Positions 24,501-61,236 of a stretch of DNA of 64,000 nt are shown here, one piece after another (within the stretch, counting starts at the first letter, position 1; every line of letters begins with the position of its first letter). The DNA lies in assembly GCA_026929865.2 (NCBI GenBank), contig CM049398.1, positions 19,257,501-19,321,500 of the forward strand, written 5' to 3'. The position numbers were made by a program, and so were the translations under genes. The notes beneath the pieces were generated by a model that did not search any database, was not told the DNA's origin, and saw only the letters and a program-made list of their open reading frames with translations. The DNA is from Hyperoplus lanceolatus. Lineage: Eukaryota; Chordata; Actinopteri; Uranoscopiformes; Ammodytidae.

Positions 24501-27500
24501 CACCATCATCAGATAACCATTATCTGAAATAGTCATTATTTACATCAACAACACAAACACATTACCTCATCATGATCCATACTAACTGCCGTCTCTCTTT
24601 CATTCGCTTTCTGTGAGGACAAGTAATCTTTTAGCTCCGTGAGAGAGAGTAGTTAGGTGACGCTGCTGCATCAACTCATTGCAATCAGGTGTGTGTAGCA
24701 CTGACTGGCATTAGTTGATGCAGTGTCAAACCACTCTCACGGAGCCGAAAAGAGTCCTCACACTTTCAATACACGGACATGCACTATATTGCGCCCTTCT
24801 CAGTTCACACTCGCACACCTGGCACGAGCTAGAAAACAGCTTTGCGACAGCGGGCGTCGTAAAAATACTACCGCTTTTGTCCAAAGGGGACGCCAACGTG
24901 CCATCTTACTCGTAGTGGCTTTAATGTAGCAGGCAAATAGAATTAACTGGCAACTCTATAAAAAGGTAATACTGAAACTATCTGTTTCCCGCAGCGCATT
25001 ATGGTAAAGACGCCGACGGCCAACTAGACAACGCAAGCATCCCGTCTTGACTACCGATGTGAAGAAAAATAAAATATCAATACTGATGCTGCTCGTAATC
25101 GTCCGCCTCAGCTCGTTTGCTGGTAGGCAGTGCCAGTCATCGCAGCCACTGTCACCACCATCAGGTAAACATTTAAATTTGCTTAAATACTTTTGTTTTG
25201 AACCACATTCAATCTAGACCGCTAGAGCTGCTAGTATGACTGTAGATTCTTGTTCTTTAAAAAAATTACGTAAATCATGGATCTTCAACCTTCTTTAGCC
25301 CAGGGAACCCTTGGTCGATGGAGAAACAGGACAGGGACCCCAAGAAAAAAAAATTAATAAAATAAAAACTAGTTACATTTTAAGCCTGGGCATACACTAA
25401 AATATCTTTCAAACTTTTTTTGTACTCAGTTATTGCTTTTTTGGTTGATAAAACATTTACACTTATAATTGTCATCGGAATAAATCAAGCATTCGTTTTT
25501 AGTGAAATGCATTGCTGCTCTGGAGGTAGCATAAATGAATAGCATTAAGGCTATAACCCAGGGATTTTCAAGGTGTGAGAGAGTGAGCCCCCCCCCCCCT
25601 CAGAGGACAAATTTCAGCAGAGCCCCCCCCCCCCCCAAAAAAAAAAGTTTTGAAAGATCTTTTCATTATTTTACACATTTTAAAACAACTCTGTTACTAT
25701 TTTACACATATTTTGAAACATTGCTTCCTTTAGGCATGGATAGTAGTGAGTGTGCAGTGGAGTGAGAAAGATAGGCAGAAAGACTGATTGACAGCTGTTA
25801 AATTTCATTCACACACCCAGTGTTTTTTCGCTAGTGCATCCAATGTCCTGCTGGGTGAAAATAGTAGCCAGCGGAGAACCAGTGTGAACAAATAATTTGG
25901 AGACACTGTGTCGGATGAATTAGAAGCTATTGAAGAAAGACACATTCATTTTCCATAAAAATATTAATTAATCAAAAAGAATGGATCGTAATTTAATTTT
26001 GAGCGGTGATGTCAGAGTTTTGCCTAACCAATTGGGGAAACGCATCAAAGGCACGGGGTTTAAACTCCCAATTAGCGCTCAGCTCCGCCTGTCAGCAAGA
26101 CGTTTTCCATCAGACATTTCGCTCCCGCAGCCCGTGGGGAGCAACTGCAGCGACTTGTTCCAGTGTCTGTGTCCGTCTTAATACCGCGGGACTTCAAAGT
26201 CTCAAGCAGCCGAGCCGCAGCCAGCCGCGGGTGCAAGTGGGACAAAAAGTCTAACCATAATAGGCTCGTTCGACCTGTCGCCGTCTTGCTAAGACCTGCG
26301 CAATTATGACGCTCGTCTTGCTGAGCGCACTGCATTATGGTTAGACTTTTTGTCCCACTTGCACCCGTGGCTGGCTGCGGCTCGGCTGCTTGAGACTTTG
26401 AAGTCCCGCGGTATCAAGACGGACACAGACACTGGAGCAAGTCGCTGCAGTTGCTCCCCACGGGCTGCGGGAGCGAAATGTCTGATGGGAAACGTCTTGC
26501 TGACAGGCGGAGCTGAGCGCTAATTGGGAGTTTAAACCTCGTGCCTTTGATGCGTTTCCCCAATTGGTTAGGCAAAAGTCTGACATCACCGCTCAAAATT
26601 AAATTACGATCCATTCTTTTTGATTTTAATTTATGTTTAATCATTAGGCCGCCACAATATGCATTTAAGCAGAAATGTACTTAATCAGAGTTAAACCTCT
26701 GAACCCTTGACATAGAAATAATTTGGATGTGTAACTCTCCTGTATAGATATATTTAAAAGTGAACACAAACTTGAGTCACATAAGATCTTGGTGAAGTGA
26801 TTTTTATACCATTAAGATTAAATCATAGGCTTATTTCAAGTGATCTAAATGGTCTGGGAATTGTATTTTACATGTAGTGTCGCAAAGCCAGACCAAAACT
26901 ACAACAAGTAGTTTGTTTGTTACACATCATAATACAGTTCATCATATCCATCTCTACAATAATAATAAGGGATCTTTTCTTAGACCTTCTTTATTTAGGC
27001 CGATCATATTCGTTATGTGAAGGGAGAAATACTAAACCTCCTTTATTTGGATTTGTAAATTATTCTTGTAAATTATTCTTTATCACTTAAAAGTAGGTGT
27101 TCTAGTAAAGTAACAAGAAAGATAAAGATGTGTGGGGAATGGGGATATTAGCTTATATCTCGTTTCTTGTTTTGAAAATGCCCCTCGCTTTTAAAGTGTT
27201 TACTCGTCTTTGTGTTGTGTTCTGCTTCTAATCGGTTGTAGCATGTGTGACTCTCCTGCGAATATGTTTCTAATAGGCCTTCAAAATAAAACTAGAAAAC
27301 GAACTGCATCCGCAACAAGGACGCTACTTCCGACTCGGAGCTGTCCGGCTTCAGTCAGGCATTTTCGTCACTCCCCCGACTGCACTCGGCTACTCTCGTC
27401 TACTTTCCAGACGAGCTGAAAGTTAGGTCGAACGAGCCTATTGCTGTACGCTCAGCAAGACGAGCGTCATAATTGCGTAGGTCTTAGCAAGACGGCGACA

Positions 27501-29405
27501 GGTCGAACGAGCCTATTAACTCAGCCCATAAGATGATTGACTGGCCACCTCACAAACACAAAAGGCCCGGCACTCACCAACATTTTCACAGTCGCGCTGA
27601 CTCGCGCACACTCTATTGCCTCGTTTCCACCGAGTAGAGCGGGTCGGATCGGAGCGGCTCAGAGCGGGACAGCTCACTTTTAAGAATCTCGGTGTTGTTT
27701 CCACCGCCGACCCTACCCTTACTGGTAGGGCGGGGTTTAGGCTGGACTGCGATAGCCGACGCCAGAATGTGGGTCAAACTATCGGGCTGTGGGAACAACT
27801 GTGGTCAAGCCAGCGGTCTCTTGTTTTTGCTTGGTCAAACCAGCCGCTTCTTTATTTATTCCCCCCGTGTTGTGAGCACAGACACGGCTCGGTGCAACTG
27901 ATAGAGACAGTGAGCGAACAGCACTGGCTGCGGCAGCTACGTGACATCGTAGCAGTGGGACACAGTGTAGCCAACTGATTCATTTAATGACGAGGAAAAA
28001 CACCACACAATAAACAGTGCCGCGCTCACATTTTCGCCAAAACTCTCTTCACTCTAGCCGAGGTGACTACAAACGGCGGAGATGATTCAAACCAGCCGCT
28101 TCTTTATGTATTCCCCCCGTGTTGTTGTGAGCGTGTATTTTACTACTATCTATGGCGTAAACACACAGAGACCGCTCGGCGCAACTCATAGAGACAGTGA
28201 GCGAACAGTGCTGGCTGCAGCAGCTACGTGACTATGGGACACAGTGTAACCAACTGATTAATTTATTGACGAGGAAAAACACCACACAATAAACAGAGCT
28301 GTGCTCACATTTTCGCCAAAACACAAGACTCTCTTCACTCTTGCCGAGATCTACACATGGCGGAAATGATTCTTTCGACCAATCAAATGACGGCAGTGTG
28401 TAGCTCCGCCTTCTCATGCATTTTCGGCCCGCTTTCAGGCCGCTAGTACCCCTACGGAGGAGTACTGAGATCGGGAGCGGCTCAGAGCGGTTAGGTGCGC
28501 TTAAACCGTACCCTACCCAACTTTTGGCAAATGAAAAGCCAAACTACCCGGACCGAACCGCTCCGACCCGACCCGCTCTACTCGGTGGAAACGAGGCATA
28601 TATGTTCAGACTTGCTGCAGTGACACCACGTCCGCATTCATCTGCATAAACAGACACAACAACAAGTGACTTCCACACTGAGCAGATGTTGTACCCATTT
28701 TATAATTCACAAGGAGTTTGATTTGTTTTGACAGACATTTGTATCAATTGACAAGCTGACATGCCTGGCTAAAAGGGCTGGAACCAATTCCTTGTAAATG
28801 CTATTTTGGGTGTGTTTTTAAATACACTAAATGAAGATGGGTTGGCCTATATTTTTTTAAATGTTCTGATACAAGAGCTAATTTAGTAGATTGTAAAAGG
28901 AAATTAACAAATATTTAAAGCTAAATGTAAAGCTAATCAAATTTAGAGCTAATCATTACTTTAATTAAGCAGCTACCAATTGTTTTGAGGTTTTAAATTG
29001 CAATATTAAAAAGAATTAATATATATAATATAATCCCAAACCCCTTGTTTTAGCATGTGAAGACTTTTCAAAGATCAATAAAAGATCAATAAAGCCTTAA
29101 GGCCAGTGCCTTTCAAGACTTTTTAAGGATCCATATAGGAACCATGCATCCCAAATGTGTTGGATGGAGTTAAGGCCAGGGCTCTGTGTAGCCCATTCAC
29201 TGCAAATCAGTTTAAAAAGGTCTTCTGTTGACAAAAAATAAACACTAAAGACACACACTGCAGCCTCAGGGACTTACACAGGTCTCCCGGCGAGGCTGGT
29301 GTGCACGTGCTGCTGGAAGTCTGGATATTTGGAGGCCAGGTAACCGAAGTCCGGGGGTTTGTCTTTGTAACGGTTCCGGGGATGCATGGACTTATTCAGA
29401 GCCAT
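5043..29405 (-). CDS. mettl16: METTL16, U6 snRNA / MAT2A m6A methyltransferase (9 coding exons)
   Basis: Coding exons on the minus strand are 29278-29405, 18878-19065, 17238-17378, 16935-17050, 16584-16726, 12361-12430, 10374-10463, 5922-6095 and 5043-5672. They sum to 1680 nt, giving 559 residues plus TAA, close to the human length of 562. Every junction is GT-AG and the phases close. The Rossmann SAM-binding motif GIDIGTGAS is at about residues 102-110, and the catalytic CNPPF motif at 179-183. The family methylates A43 of U6 snRNA and UACAGAGAA hairpins of MAT2A mRNA, in nucleus and cytoplasm. A basic stretch SKKRKLEK (about 296-303) resembles an NLS. Residues 351-559 hold the vertebrate-conserved region split by a Ser/Thr/Gln/Glu-rich linker, ending in a conserved block with EMHWVEGQ. 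The start was chosen for agreement with the conserved MAL(N/S)KSMH N-terminus; upstream in-frame sequence is not conserved. The gene lies downstream of pafah1b1 on the same strand. Confidence 0.97.
5922..6095 (-). CDS. mettl16: mettl16 coding exon 8
   Basis: Residues 293-350, opening SPPSKKRKLEKTKKP (probable NLS), then LPEAGLKELQAKASALG and SALLEKTLTDLR of the vertebrate-conserved region. The acceptor is GATCTCAG|TCTCCTCC and the donor CTGCGG|GTAAGC. Confidence 0.93.
7243..8790 (+). mobile_element. Fold-back Tc1-like element 1 (degenerate), in mettl16 intron 8
   Basis: Starts with CAGTATCTCACAAAAGTGAG after a TA (7241-7242); the right end is decayed. Transposase-like plus-strand sequence from about 7850 includes CNHVLWSDET (first catalytic D region, about 8050-8085) and continues to a C-terminal region at 8290-8560, with stops and frameshifts. 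The left 0.55 kb is an inverted copy of that C-terminal end and replaces the DNA-binding domain. It is inactive and lies between mettl16 exons 7 and 8. Confidence 0.8.
8791..10373. other. mettl16 intron 8, remainder
   Basis: Apart from the CATA repeat, nothing recognised. A pyrimidine-rich stretch lies at about 9180-9340 on the plus strand. Confidence 0.45.
9657..9685. repeat. (CATA)n microsatellite
   Basis: Seven CATA units in a mettl16 intron. Confidence 0.9.
10374..10463 (-). CDS. mettl16: mettl16 coding exon 7 (90 nt)
   Basis: Residues 263-292, reading VPKVTHTEFYQGRTMRW and then ALAWSFYDDVIVP. It closes the methyltransferase domain. The acceptor is TTCCCTAG|GTGCCTAAAG and the donor GTTCCG|GTGAGTC. 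Confidence 0.94.
10464..12058. other. mettl16 intron 6, SINE-free part
   Basis: No gene. The stretch 11530-11990 (CCACTCAGTGAACTGC region) looks like a dispersed repeat fragment, but its termini could not be defined. Confidence 0.35.
12059..12238 (+). mobile_element. tRNA-derived SINE A
   Basis: Head GCTCCTTAGCTCAGTTGGT has a box A like pol III tRNA promoters, and GGTTTGATTCC at 12120-12130 is a box B. The tail contains CCCCTCTCTGCCCC and TCTGTCTCTCTGCACT and ends in an A-rich AATGCCC motif shared with the SINE at 13366-13527. Sited just downstream (in mettl16 sense) of exon 6. Confidence 0.75.
12361..12430 (-). CDS. mettl16: mettl16 coding exon 6 (70 nt)
   Basis: Completes Arg239 and encodes WYSCMLGKKCSLAPLKEELR and KQG (residues 240-262). 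The acceptor is TTTCTGCAG|GTGGTAC and the donor CAAGGG|GTGAGC. Confidence 0.94.
13366..13527 (-). mobile_element. tRNA-derived SINE B
   Basis: On the minus strand, head GGGGCGCTCCGGTGGCAAAG with box A-like TGGCAAAGTGG, box B-like GTGTTCGAATCC, then a tail with CTTTGTCTCTCC and AATAAAGC ending in AAAAATGCCCAAAA. The tail matches SINE A, so the two share a family body with different tRNA-like heads. Confidence 0.7.
14961..16414. mobile_element. hAT-type element with 8-bp TSD
   Basis: Termini CAGGGCTGTAC and GTACAGCCCTG are perfect 11-bp inverted repeats. Flanks are the identical 8-bp AATGTACC (14953-14960 and 16415-16422), the hAT signature. No transposase frame survives. A TTAA-ended element is nested inside at 15794-16293. 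Confidence 0.85.
15794..16293 (-). mobile_element. TTAA-ended MITE (copy A), nested in the hAT element
   Basis: Ends TTAAAGCTACAACGAGTAA and, inverted, TTAAAGCGGCAACGAGTAA. The sequence is an inverted, shorter relative of the element at 23987-24924. TTAA at both ends fits piggyBac or Kolobok-type target preference; which one is uncertain. Confidence 0.7.
16584..16726 (-). CDS. mettl16: mettl16 coding exon 5
   Basis: Residues 192-238 plus two bases, reading GVNSRNSRRPPPSSVNTGG, then EIMAEGGELEFVKRIIHDS and LQLKTRL. The acceptor is CTCTGCAG|GGGGTCAAC and the donor TTGCG|GTGAGC. The exon ends only about 160 bp from the transposon stack in the next intron. Confidence 0.95.
16935..17050 (-). CDS. 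mettl16: mettl16 coding exon 4 (NPPF catalytic motif)
   Basis: Residues 153-191, with YDFCMCNPPFFANQLEAK. The NPPF tetrad at 180-183 is the adenine-binding catalytic motif of METTL16-type methyltransferases. The acceptor is TCCTAG|TTGTCAAAG and the donor GCAAAG|GTAAGAG. Confidence 0.96.
17238..17378 (-). CDS. mettl16: mettl16 coding exon 3 (SAM-binding motif)
   Basis: Residues 106-152 plus one base. It completes GIDIGTGAS and continues with CIYPLLGATMNGWYFLATEV and NVEQNNLSDLIK. The acceptor is TTTTCAG|GTACAGG and the donor TTAAAG|GTTGGC. Confidence 0.95.
17452..18071. mobile_element. TTAA-ended MITE in mettl16 intron 2
   Basis: Terminal inverted repeats TTAAAGAGGACCTAT and ATAGGTCCTCTTTAA are perfect over 15 bp. 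The interior is non-coding, with a duplicated GGAGATGGCCGAAGCACA (two copies near 17862 and 17891). TTAA-terminated ends of the AGRGGACCTAT type suggest a Kolobok-like non-autonomous element; assignment is an inference. Confidence 0.75.
18878..19065 (-). CDS. mettl16: mettl16 coding exon 2
   Basis: Residues 43-105 plus one base, containing FKEPEAVRALTCTLL and RLNYIHWVEDL and ending in GIDI. The acceptor is CTTTTAG|TGTGAAT and the donor ATTG|GTACAA. The linker before the SAM motif (DGQKQPRRG) is a few residues shorter than in mammals. Confidence 0.95.
19764..19800. repeat. Imperfect (AC)n microsatellite
   Basis: ACACACACAA-type units interrupted by A doublets. Confidence 0.8.
20398..21002. 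mobile_element. hAT-like MITE in mettl16 intron 1
   Basis: Ends CCCGTTTCCACTTGGCATTA and, inverted, CCCTGTTTCCACCTGGGATT continue as imperfect repeats for about 45 bp (both contain TTAACATCTGACTTTT). Flanks TATGAGAC and TCTGAGAT agree at six of eight positions, a plausible aged 8-bp target duplication. Non-coding. Confidence 0.65.
21475..21517. repeat. (ATCT)n microsatellite
   Basis: About ten perfect tetranucleotide units in a mettl16 intron. Confidence 0.95.
22650..22686. repeat. (GCAC)n/(AC)n microsatellite
   Basis: GCACGCACGCAC followed by CA repeats. Confidence 0.85.
23987..24924 (+). mobile_element. TTAA-ended element (copy B), with gene-remnant interior
   Basis: Ends TTAAAGCGGCTACGAGTAA and, inverted, TTAAAGCCACTACGAGTAA. 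Outer 0.4 kb on each side matches copy A (15794-16293) in opposite orientation; the extra middle is absent from A. The middle encodes MTDNGAEPSRKKKK before a stop, followed by KRESD-like residues in another frame, looking like a broken start of a transposon-carried protein. Confidence 0.7.
25971..26624. repeat. Large near-perfect inverted repeat (291-bp arms, 72-bp spacer)
   Basis: Arms 25971-26261 and 26334-26624 are reverse complements with about six mismatches (about 98%). They enclose a 72-bp spacer that is itself repeated in inverted form at 27443-27514. Each arm gives a mirror-image 66-codon open frame, expected from the palindrome and not evidence of a gene. Confidence 0.95.
26261..27515. 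mobile_element. Possible TIR element bounded by TAGGCTCGTTCGACCT
   Basis: The 16-mer TAGGCTCGTTCGACCT is at 26261-26276, and its reverse complement at 27425-27440 and 27500-27515. The 75 bp between the last two matches the palindrome spacer inverted. This could be a DNA transposon with duplicated right end, or part of one composite element with the palindrome. Confidence 0.4.
27617..28598. mobile_element. Non-autonomous TIR element with internal tandem duplication
   Basis: Ends TGCCTCGTTTCCACCGAGTA (27617) and its inverted copy (to 28598) match for about 40 bp with one mismatch (GAGCGGGTCGG[A/G]TCGGAGCGG). Inside, a roughly 250-270 bp unit starting CAGCCGCTTCTTTAT is repeated at 27841 and 28094. 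Superfamily is uncertain; no clear target duplication. Confidence 0.75.
28599..29277. other. mettl16 intron 1, segment next to coding exon 1
   Basis: Mostly unrecognised AT-rich DNA. At 29150-29200 the minus strand reads TQSPGLNSIQH-like residues, similar to the Tc1 transposase PDLNPIEH region, so a short decayed Tc1 fragment may be present. Confidence 0.3.
29278..29405 (-). CDS. mettl16: mettl16 coding exon 1
   Basis: This exon encodes residues 1-42 plus two bases of codon 43, beginning MALNKSMHPRNRYKDKPPDF. The donor is CCTGT|GTAAGT. A pyrimidine-rich acceptor ending TTAAAG at 29420 suggests that 14 nt of 5' UTR share this exon, so an upstream non-coding exon is expected. Confidence 0.93.
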
Positions 29406-29858
29406 GATCACAACTCTGACTTTAAGGGGGAGAGAGGAAACATGAGCATGGCGCACAGTCTGTGGCATGGTGCATAGTAAACTTAGAGCAACAGAGATAA
29501 GATAACTTTAAAAACAACACACTGATAAGAGCAGAGAAACTGAAACAAACAGTTGACACCGTAAACTTGTGGTCCTCAATGGCTGTATTTCGTTGGACTT
29601 TAAAATAGGGAACAACTCATTTTAAGTTCTGGAGTCAGTCCTAACCATAGGTAGTAAATAAAAGGTCCTAACGGAGTCACTGAGCTAGTTTGGAGCAGCA
29701 AGCTATCATTTTAAGCTAATGTGTAGCCAGTATTTGAGTCCGCCTACCTTTACTGGAATGTTAGTTGTTCTAGGTCGGCCAATTGATATCTCCCGACAGC
29801 CGAATACCTTTTTCTTTTACTAAAACAACGGAACAGATAAAAGCTCATACAACTCACG

Positions 29859-29945
29859 TTGTCACAACGTTGCCCACTTTCTGTAACTTTCTTCCTGGAT
29901 GCCCGCGACGTCACCTCTACGCCGATGCGCGTTGACGTCACAAAG
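29859..29945 (-). promoter_or_regulatory. mettl16: Probable mettl16 promoter and non-coding first exon
   Basis: A CpG-rich stretch 0.45 kb upstream of the first coding exon. It holds a palindromic CRE/ATF site TGACGTCA (29933-29940), a second CGACGTCA (29906-29913) and an ETS-like CCAGGAAG on the minus strand (29891-29898). A strong donor AAC|GTGAGT at 29857-29852 could splice to the acceptor at 29420. Human METTL16 also has a non-coding first exon. The transcription start is inferred, not seen. Confidence 0.45.
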
Positions 29946-30424
29946 AAAACATGTAAATAGTTGCCAACTTTTCATTCAAAACGATTATTTACCCCCTTTT
30001 TTACCATTATAAACGCTGTCTGTTAATGTAATACACATAATAATACATTGAATAGTACATTTCGAATGTAAATATCAAAAGATCAAGTGTAATGTAAATG
30101 TAATTATTATATATTTATTTATTCACAAATGTAACTTTTCTGACAGTATTCCCTTTATTTCCATTTAGGACATGCGTTTTTTCTAAACTGTGCATAAAAA
30201 CTAATTTAAAAGTAATCTGACAATTTTTTTCTGAATTGTTATTATCTAGCCTATTTTATTTGATTTCCATAGGCTATATAAGCACTGTTTGTCCATTCCT
30301 TTAACATAACTTGTATGTAAAATGAAAAGAATCTACAGTTCATAGAATAAGGGAAAAAAACTTGGTATGTAGTCTATTTCAACCACACTGAACTGTAACT
30401 CACTATTGTTGTCCTGACGGATGG

Positions 30425-33400
30425 ATGGTGTATAGATACTTTATTTTAAGGGAAATAGTGTTGTTACAGTAGCAAAAACTAACATATTCAAAAATTAAAT
30501 TCACAATATAGCTTATTGTTTTAAATACACTGGCCTTCACTATAACTAACATCTGCAAACAAATAAGCAGGACAACACAGTTGCAGATTTTTCTTATTTT
30601 ATTATATCGCAAACAATAATGACATCCAGGTATATTGTTAACAGTTTTGCTTAGTGTAGAGTGAGACCATAGTGGCGAAAAAACATCATGAGCTCTCCTG
30701 TAGGAGCTTGTTGTGCAGTCTGAAGCCCTCTGATGTGGTTCACAGGCAGGTTTCAGAGAACACGTGGACATGAAGCCGGAGGAAACAACCCACAGAAAGT
30801 CAAAAAACTTGTCTGTCAGTTTTTTTTAACACATCGGACTAGAGCAGCACAGGGATTGCTTGGGACCTGCGAATGGCAAAAGGGGACTTTTACTTCAACA
30901 GGGCACTTGCATACAACACTAGCAACTGTGTTGTAGCCAATTCTTACAAAAGAAACAGAACACACATCGTCCTGACCTTTGATCAACCACCTTCCTTGAT
31001 TAAAAACCAAAGAAGGGAAGAGGTGTTTAGTTTACATTTTTATGGTCTGGCATGTCATAGCGTGATCCTGAGGAGACATCCTTTTCAAACCTTTGGTCAG
31101 AAAGAGTTGGACCAACAAAAGGAGGCTGATTTATCAAGCTAAACCAGATTGTACTGACAAATGTCTCAATTTTTTGGCTTCAGCTAGAACATTGAAGACG
31201 TTGGCATCTTCATTAGCCATGCCAAATTGCATTACATTAGCTGATTCTCCACACATTCCTTTCCTCAGACATTAGGACAGAGGGAACAGCTTTTAAAAAA
31301 TTAAAAGAAAATAAGGGGGCACACACCAGAGGAAAGAATATCTTCCCTGAAAGAGAGGGGTTACTCCTCTGGGACATATTGGTCTGCCACAATCCCGTTG
31401 CTTTTACAGAGGAAGTAAAGCTCCTTGAAATAGCATCATACACACAACAAAACCAGCCTTTCTACAACCAGTGAGCAGAGCTGTCTGAACTCTCCATGAC
31501 ACAAATATGAACGGAATAGTCTTAATGTTTGGAAATGCTCATTTATTAACTTTGCCGGAGTTAGCAAATAAGATTGACCCACTTTCATGTTTTTACAATT
31601 AATATGTAGCTGGAGCAAACAACCAATTCAATCTGGTGCTGGTAGTTGGACTTTGGTACCATTGGTAGGTTAGCCATTTCCCCCGGTGTACAGCTAAAAC
31701 ATCATTTAAAGTACAAATGAGTAGTATTGATATTTGTTCTCAGCAAGAAAGCCAAAAAGCACATATTCTCCAAAATGTTGACCTACTAAGTTCACAGAGC
31801 CAGTTTCTCACCTCATTCTTCAAAGATCTCTGATAAAGGCTCCAGTGTTTAAGCTTTTAAAAGGTGCATTGTTCCGACAGCTCTGCCTCTGGTGCAGCTT
31901 TTACATGCAGCAGGGCTACATCAACAGGTCACATCAGGCTCACTGGAGCCCATCACTAGCAGGAGATTGAGCAGCAGATCACCACATCCAGTACACACAG
32001 GAACAGGAAAGATGTGGCAAAAGAAGTGAAGATTAGCAGACCGGTTAAGCATTGGAAATTCTTTATTAGCCAAGAACTGCATTGGAATGAAAAGGCTAAC
32101 CAGAAATTATATGTTTATGCATTTATCAACAGCATTTCATTTACTGTCCTCTTTGGTCATCATTAAAATGACCAAATATTTAGTGAAAACAGGGATGTGC
32201 AAGATTAATGAATCACCTTGTCAACTATAGTTAGAAGCAAGATGTTTAATTTATTTTTTTTGTCCTCCAAGGGGAGTGGAATGGTTGTTTCTACAACATG
32301 GACTGGTTAACACTTATTTTCCAGTCTTTCCTGCTTTACAGTCACAGCTCCACAAAGCTGTATAATAGAGGAAAGCCACTCAACAAGACTTTTGCATATG
32401 TGTGAGGTCTGTCTGTAGAGATCCTCACCGCATCTGACCCAGGAGCTGCCACCACGTTTTTTTGTCTTATTCCAACAACCACAGCCATCCAAGCATCAGA
32501 ACCTCTACAGACGAATCAGAACACTTAACATGTCTGCTGCTAGCATTTCCTCACTAATCCTAAATTCCCATCTGGTTAATTTTTCAGTGTGAGAATACAA
32601 AATTGCCAAATCTCTTAATAACAAGTTAAATTTACATTTTCATATTTTCACAGAAAACTGATTTTATTTATTTTTATTCAAAACCATTTTCATTAAGCAG
32701 AACAAATATTTCCCCCCTCAGAAATCTTTGCACATCCCAGATATCAAACCCAGGGGGCTCACTTTAGACTACTCATGCCTTTTTGTTATTCTCTTTTGCA
32801 TGTTTAATTCACACAAGGCTCATCTCGTGTTTGTGGACTACAGAGGTGCCGTGGGACAATTGAGCATCTTCTGCCTTTCACATAATTCCTATGGTACACC
32901 AAACCCTGCCAAGAGTGGTCAGGGGGCTAGAAGTGGACAGAGGCTTCAGTTCAACAAAAGTCTTGACATGCAAGGTCACAGGAGACCCACACAGCCAAGG
33001 TCTTTATCAAATGCTTAACAGGTGTCATCCGTCAGCTCTGCGACCCACAGCGCTCACCGACGGCGAAAGACAAAAAAATATTAAAATTAAAAACTTGCAC
33101 TTTAACATTCTGGGCTTCATGTGAAAAAAAACATCACTGTTAATCACAAAGCCACTTTTAAACATTTCCACCTTCAATTCTTCTCTGCAGATTAATTCAA
33201 TTGGATAATTTCTCTAAAGCCTAGCAGTGGTTCATGTGTCACCATGACCAGAGTACAAAGCTGTTTTTAAGCCCCCGAAGTCCAAAGACAACAGTTTGAA
33301 ACATTCATATATACAGCCATTAAAATATTACCTAGATCCACATAAAGAGAAATGGTATGCACACTTGAGAAGTGATGTTATAAAGCTACAAATTATTTCA

Positions 33401-34027
33401 ATGACAAAGCCCCACACACAATCGTATCTTATCGCATCATATATGCCTTTTCCTGCCTTATCTCTCGAAAGTTTCACCAAGCTAGGCACCAAAAGACTAC
33501 GACAGTGAAGGAGAGAAATAACAGAAAAAAAGGTCCTAAATAAAAAAATAGACAAAAATAAATCTTACACAAAGACACTGTAATTTCTTAAATTATCGGT
33601 TTTTAGTGCCCTACATTTCACACCCAGTCAAAAACATCTGCCTTCGGTTGGTCGGTAAGGCTGCGTGACAGACGGCCAGCCATGTGGTAAACCTATGGTA
33701 CTTCTAGACGTTATGTAAATTTACAGTATACAATTTTGGATTACCATGCAAGAATACTTTTTTTGTGTAACATTTAATAGCTCGATCTACATCCAGGAAT
33801 AATTTACAAAGAAGGACGATAGTTATTGGACCAGAGAGAGCGACGGGTAAATAACCATGGTGGTAAGTGCAGCCGGAGGAGGAGATGACGATGACGATGT
33901 GCGGTTGAGGTTTAGGTTAGGTGAGGGAGTGGGGATAGGAGGGGAGGTGGGGTGGCAGGGAGGGAGGTTGGGGTGAAGGGGAGCGCCTGGGAAATCAGGG
34001 TGGTGGTCCAATCCTCCAAGGTCCAAA
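30425..34027 (-). other. pafah1b1: Probable long 3' UTR of pafah1b1
   Basis: No gene or recognisable transposon is visible over 3.6 kb after the LIS1 stop. A minus-strand AATAAA at 30440-30445 is followed by a GT-rich stretch (CAGTGTGGTTG), a plausible poly(A) site. Other AATAAA sites near 32663, 32061 and 31542 would give shorter UTRs. LIS1 mRNAs of vertebrates have long 3' UTRs. The extent is an inference. Confidence 0.4.

Positions 34028-61236
<27,209 letters not shown>

Noticed and set aside
25981-26644. Mirror-image 66-82 codon frames on both strands
   Set aside because: They arise because the two arms of the palindrome are the same sequence. No known domain and no splice or promoter signals.
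29274-29468. Upstream in-frame Met at 29468 as the mettl16 start
   Set aside because: The 21 extra residues are not conserved and cross a pyrimidine-rich acceptor at 29420; MALNKSMH matches the family N-terminus.
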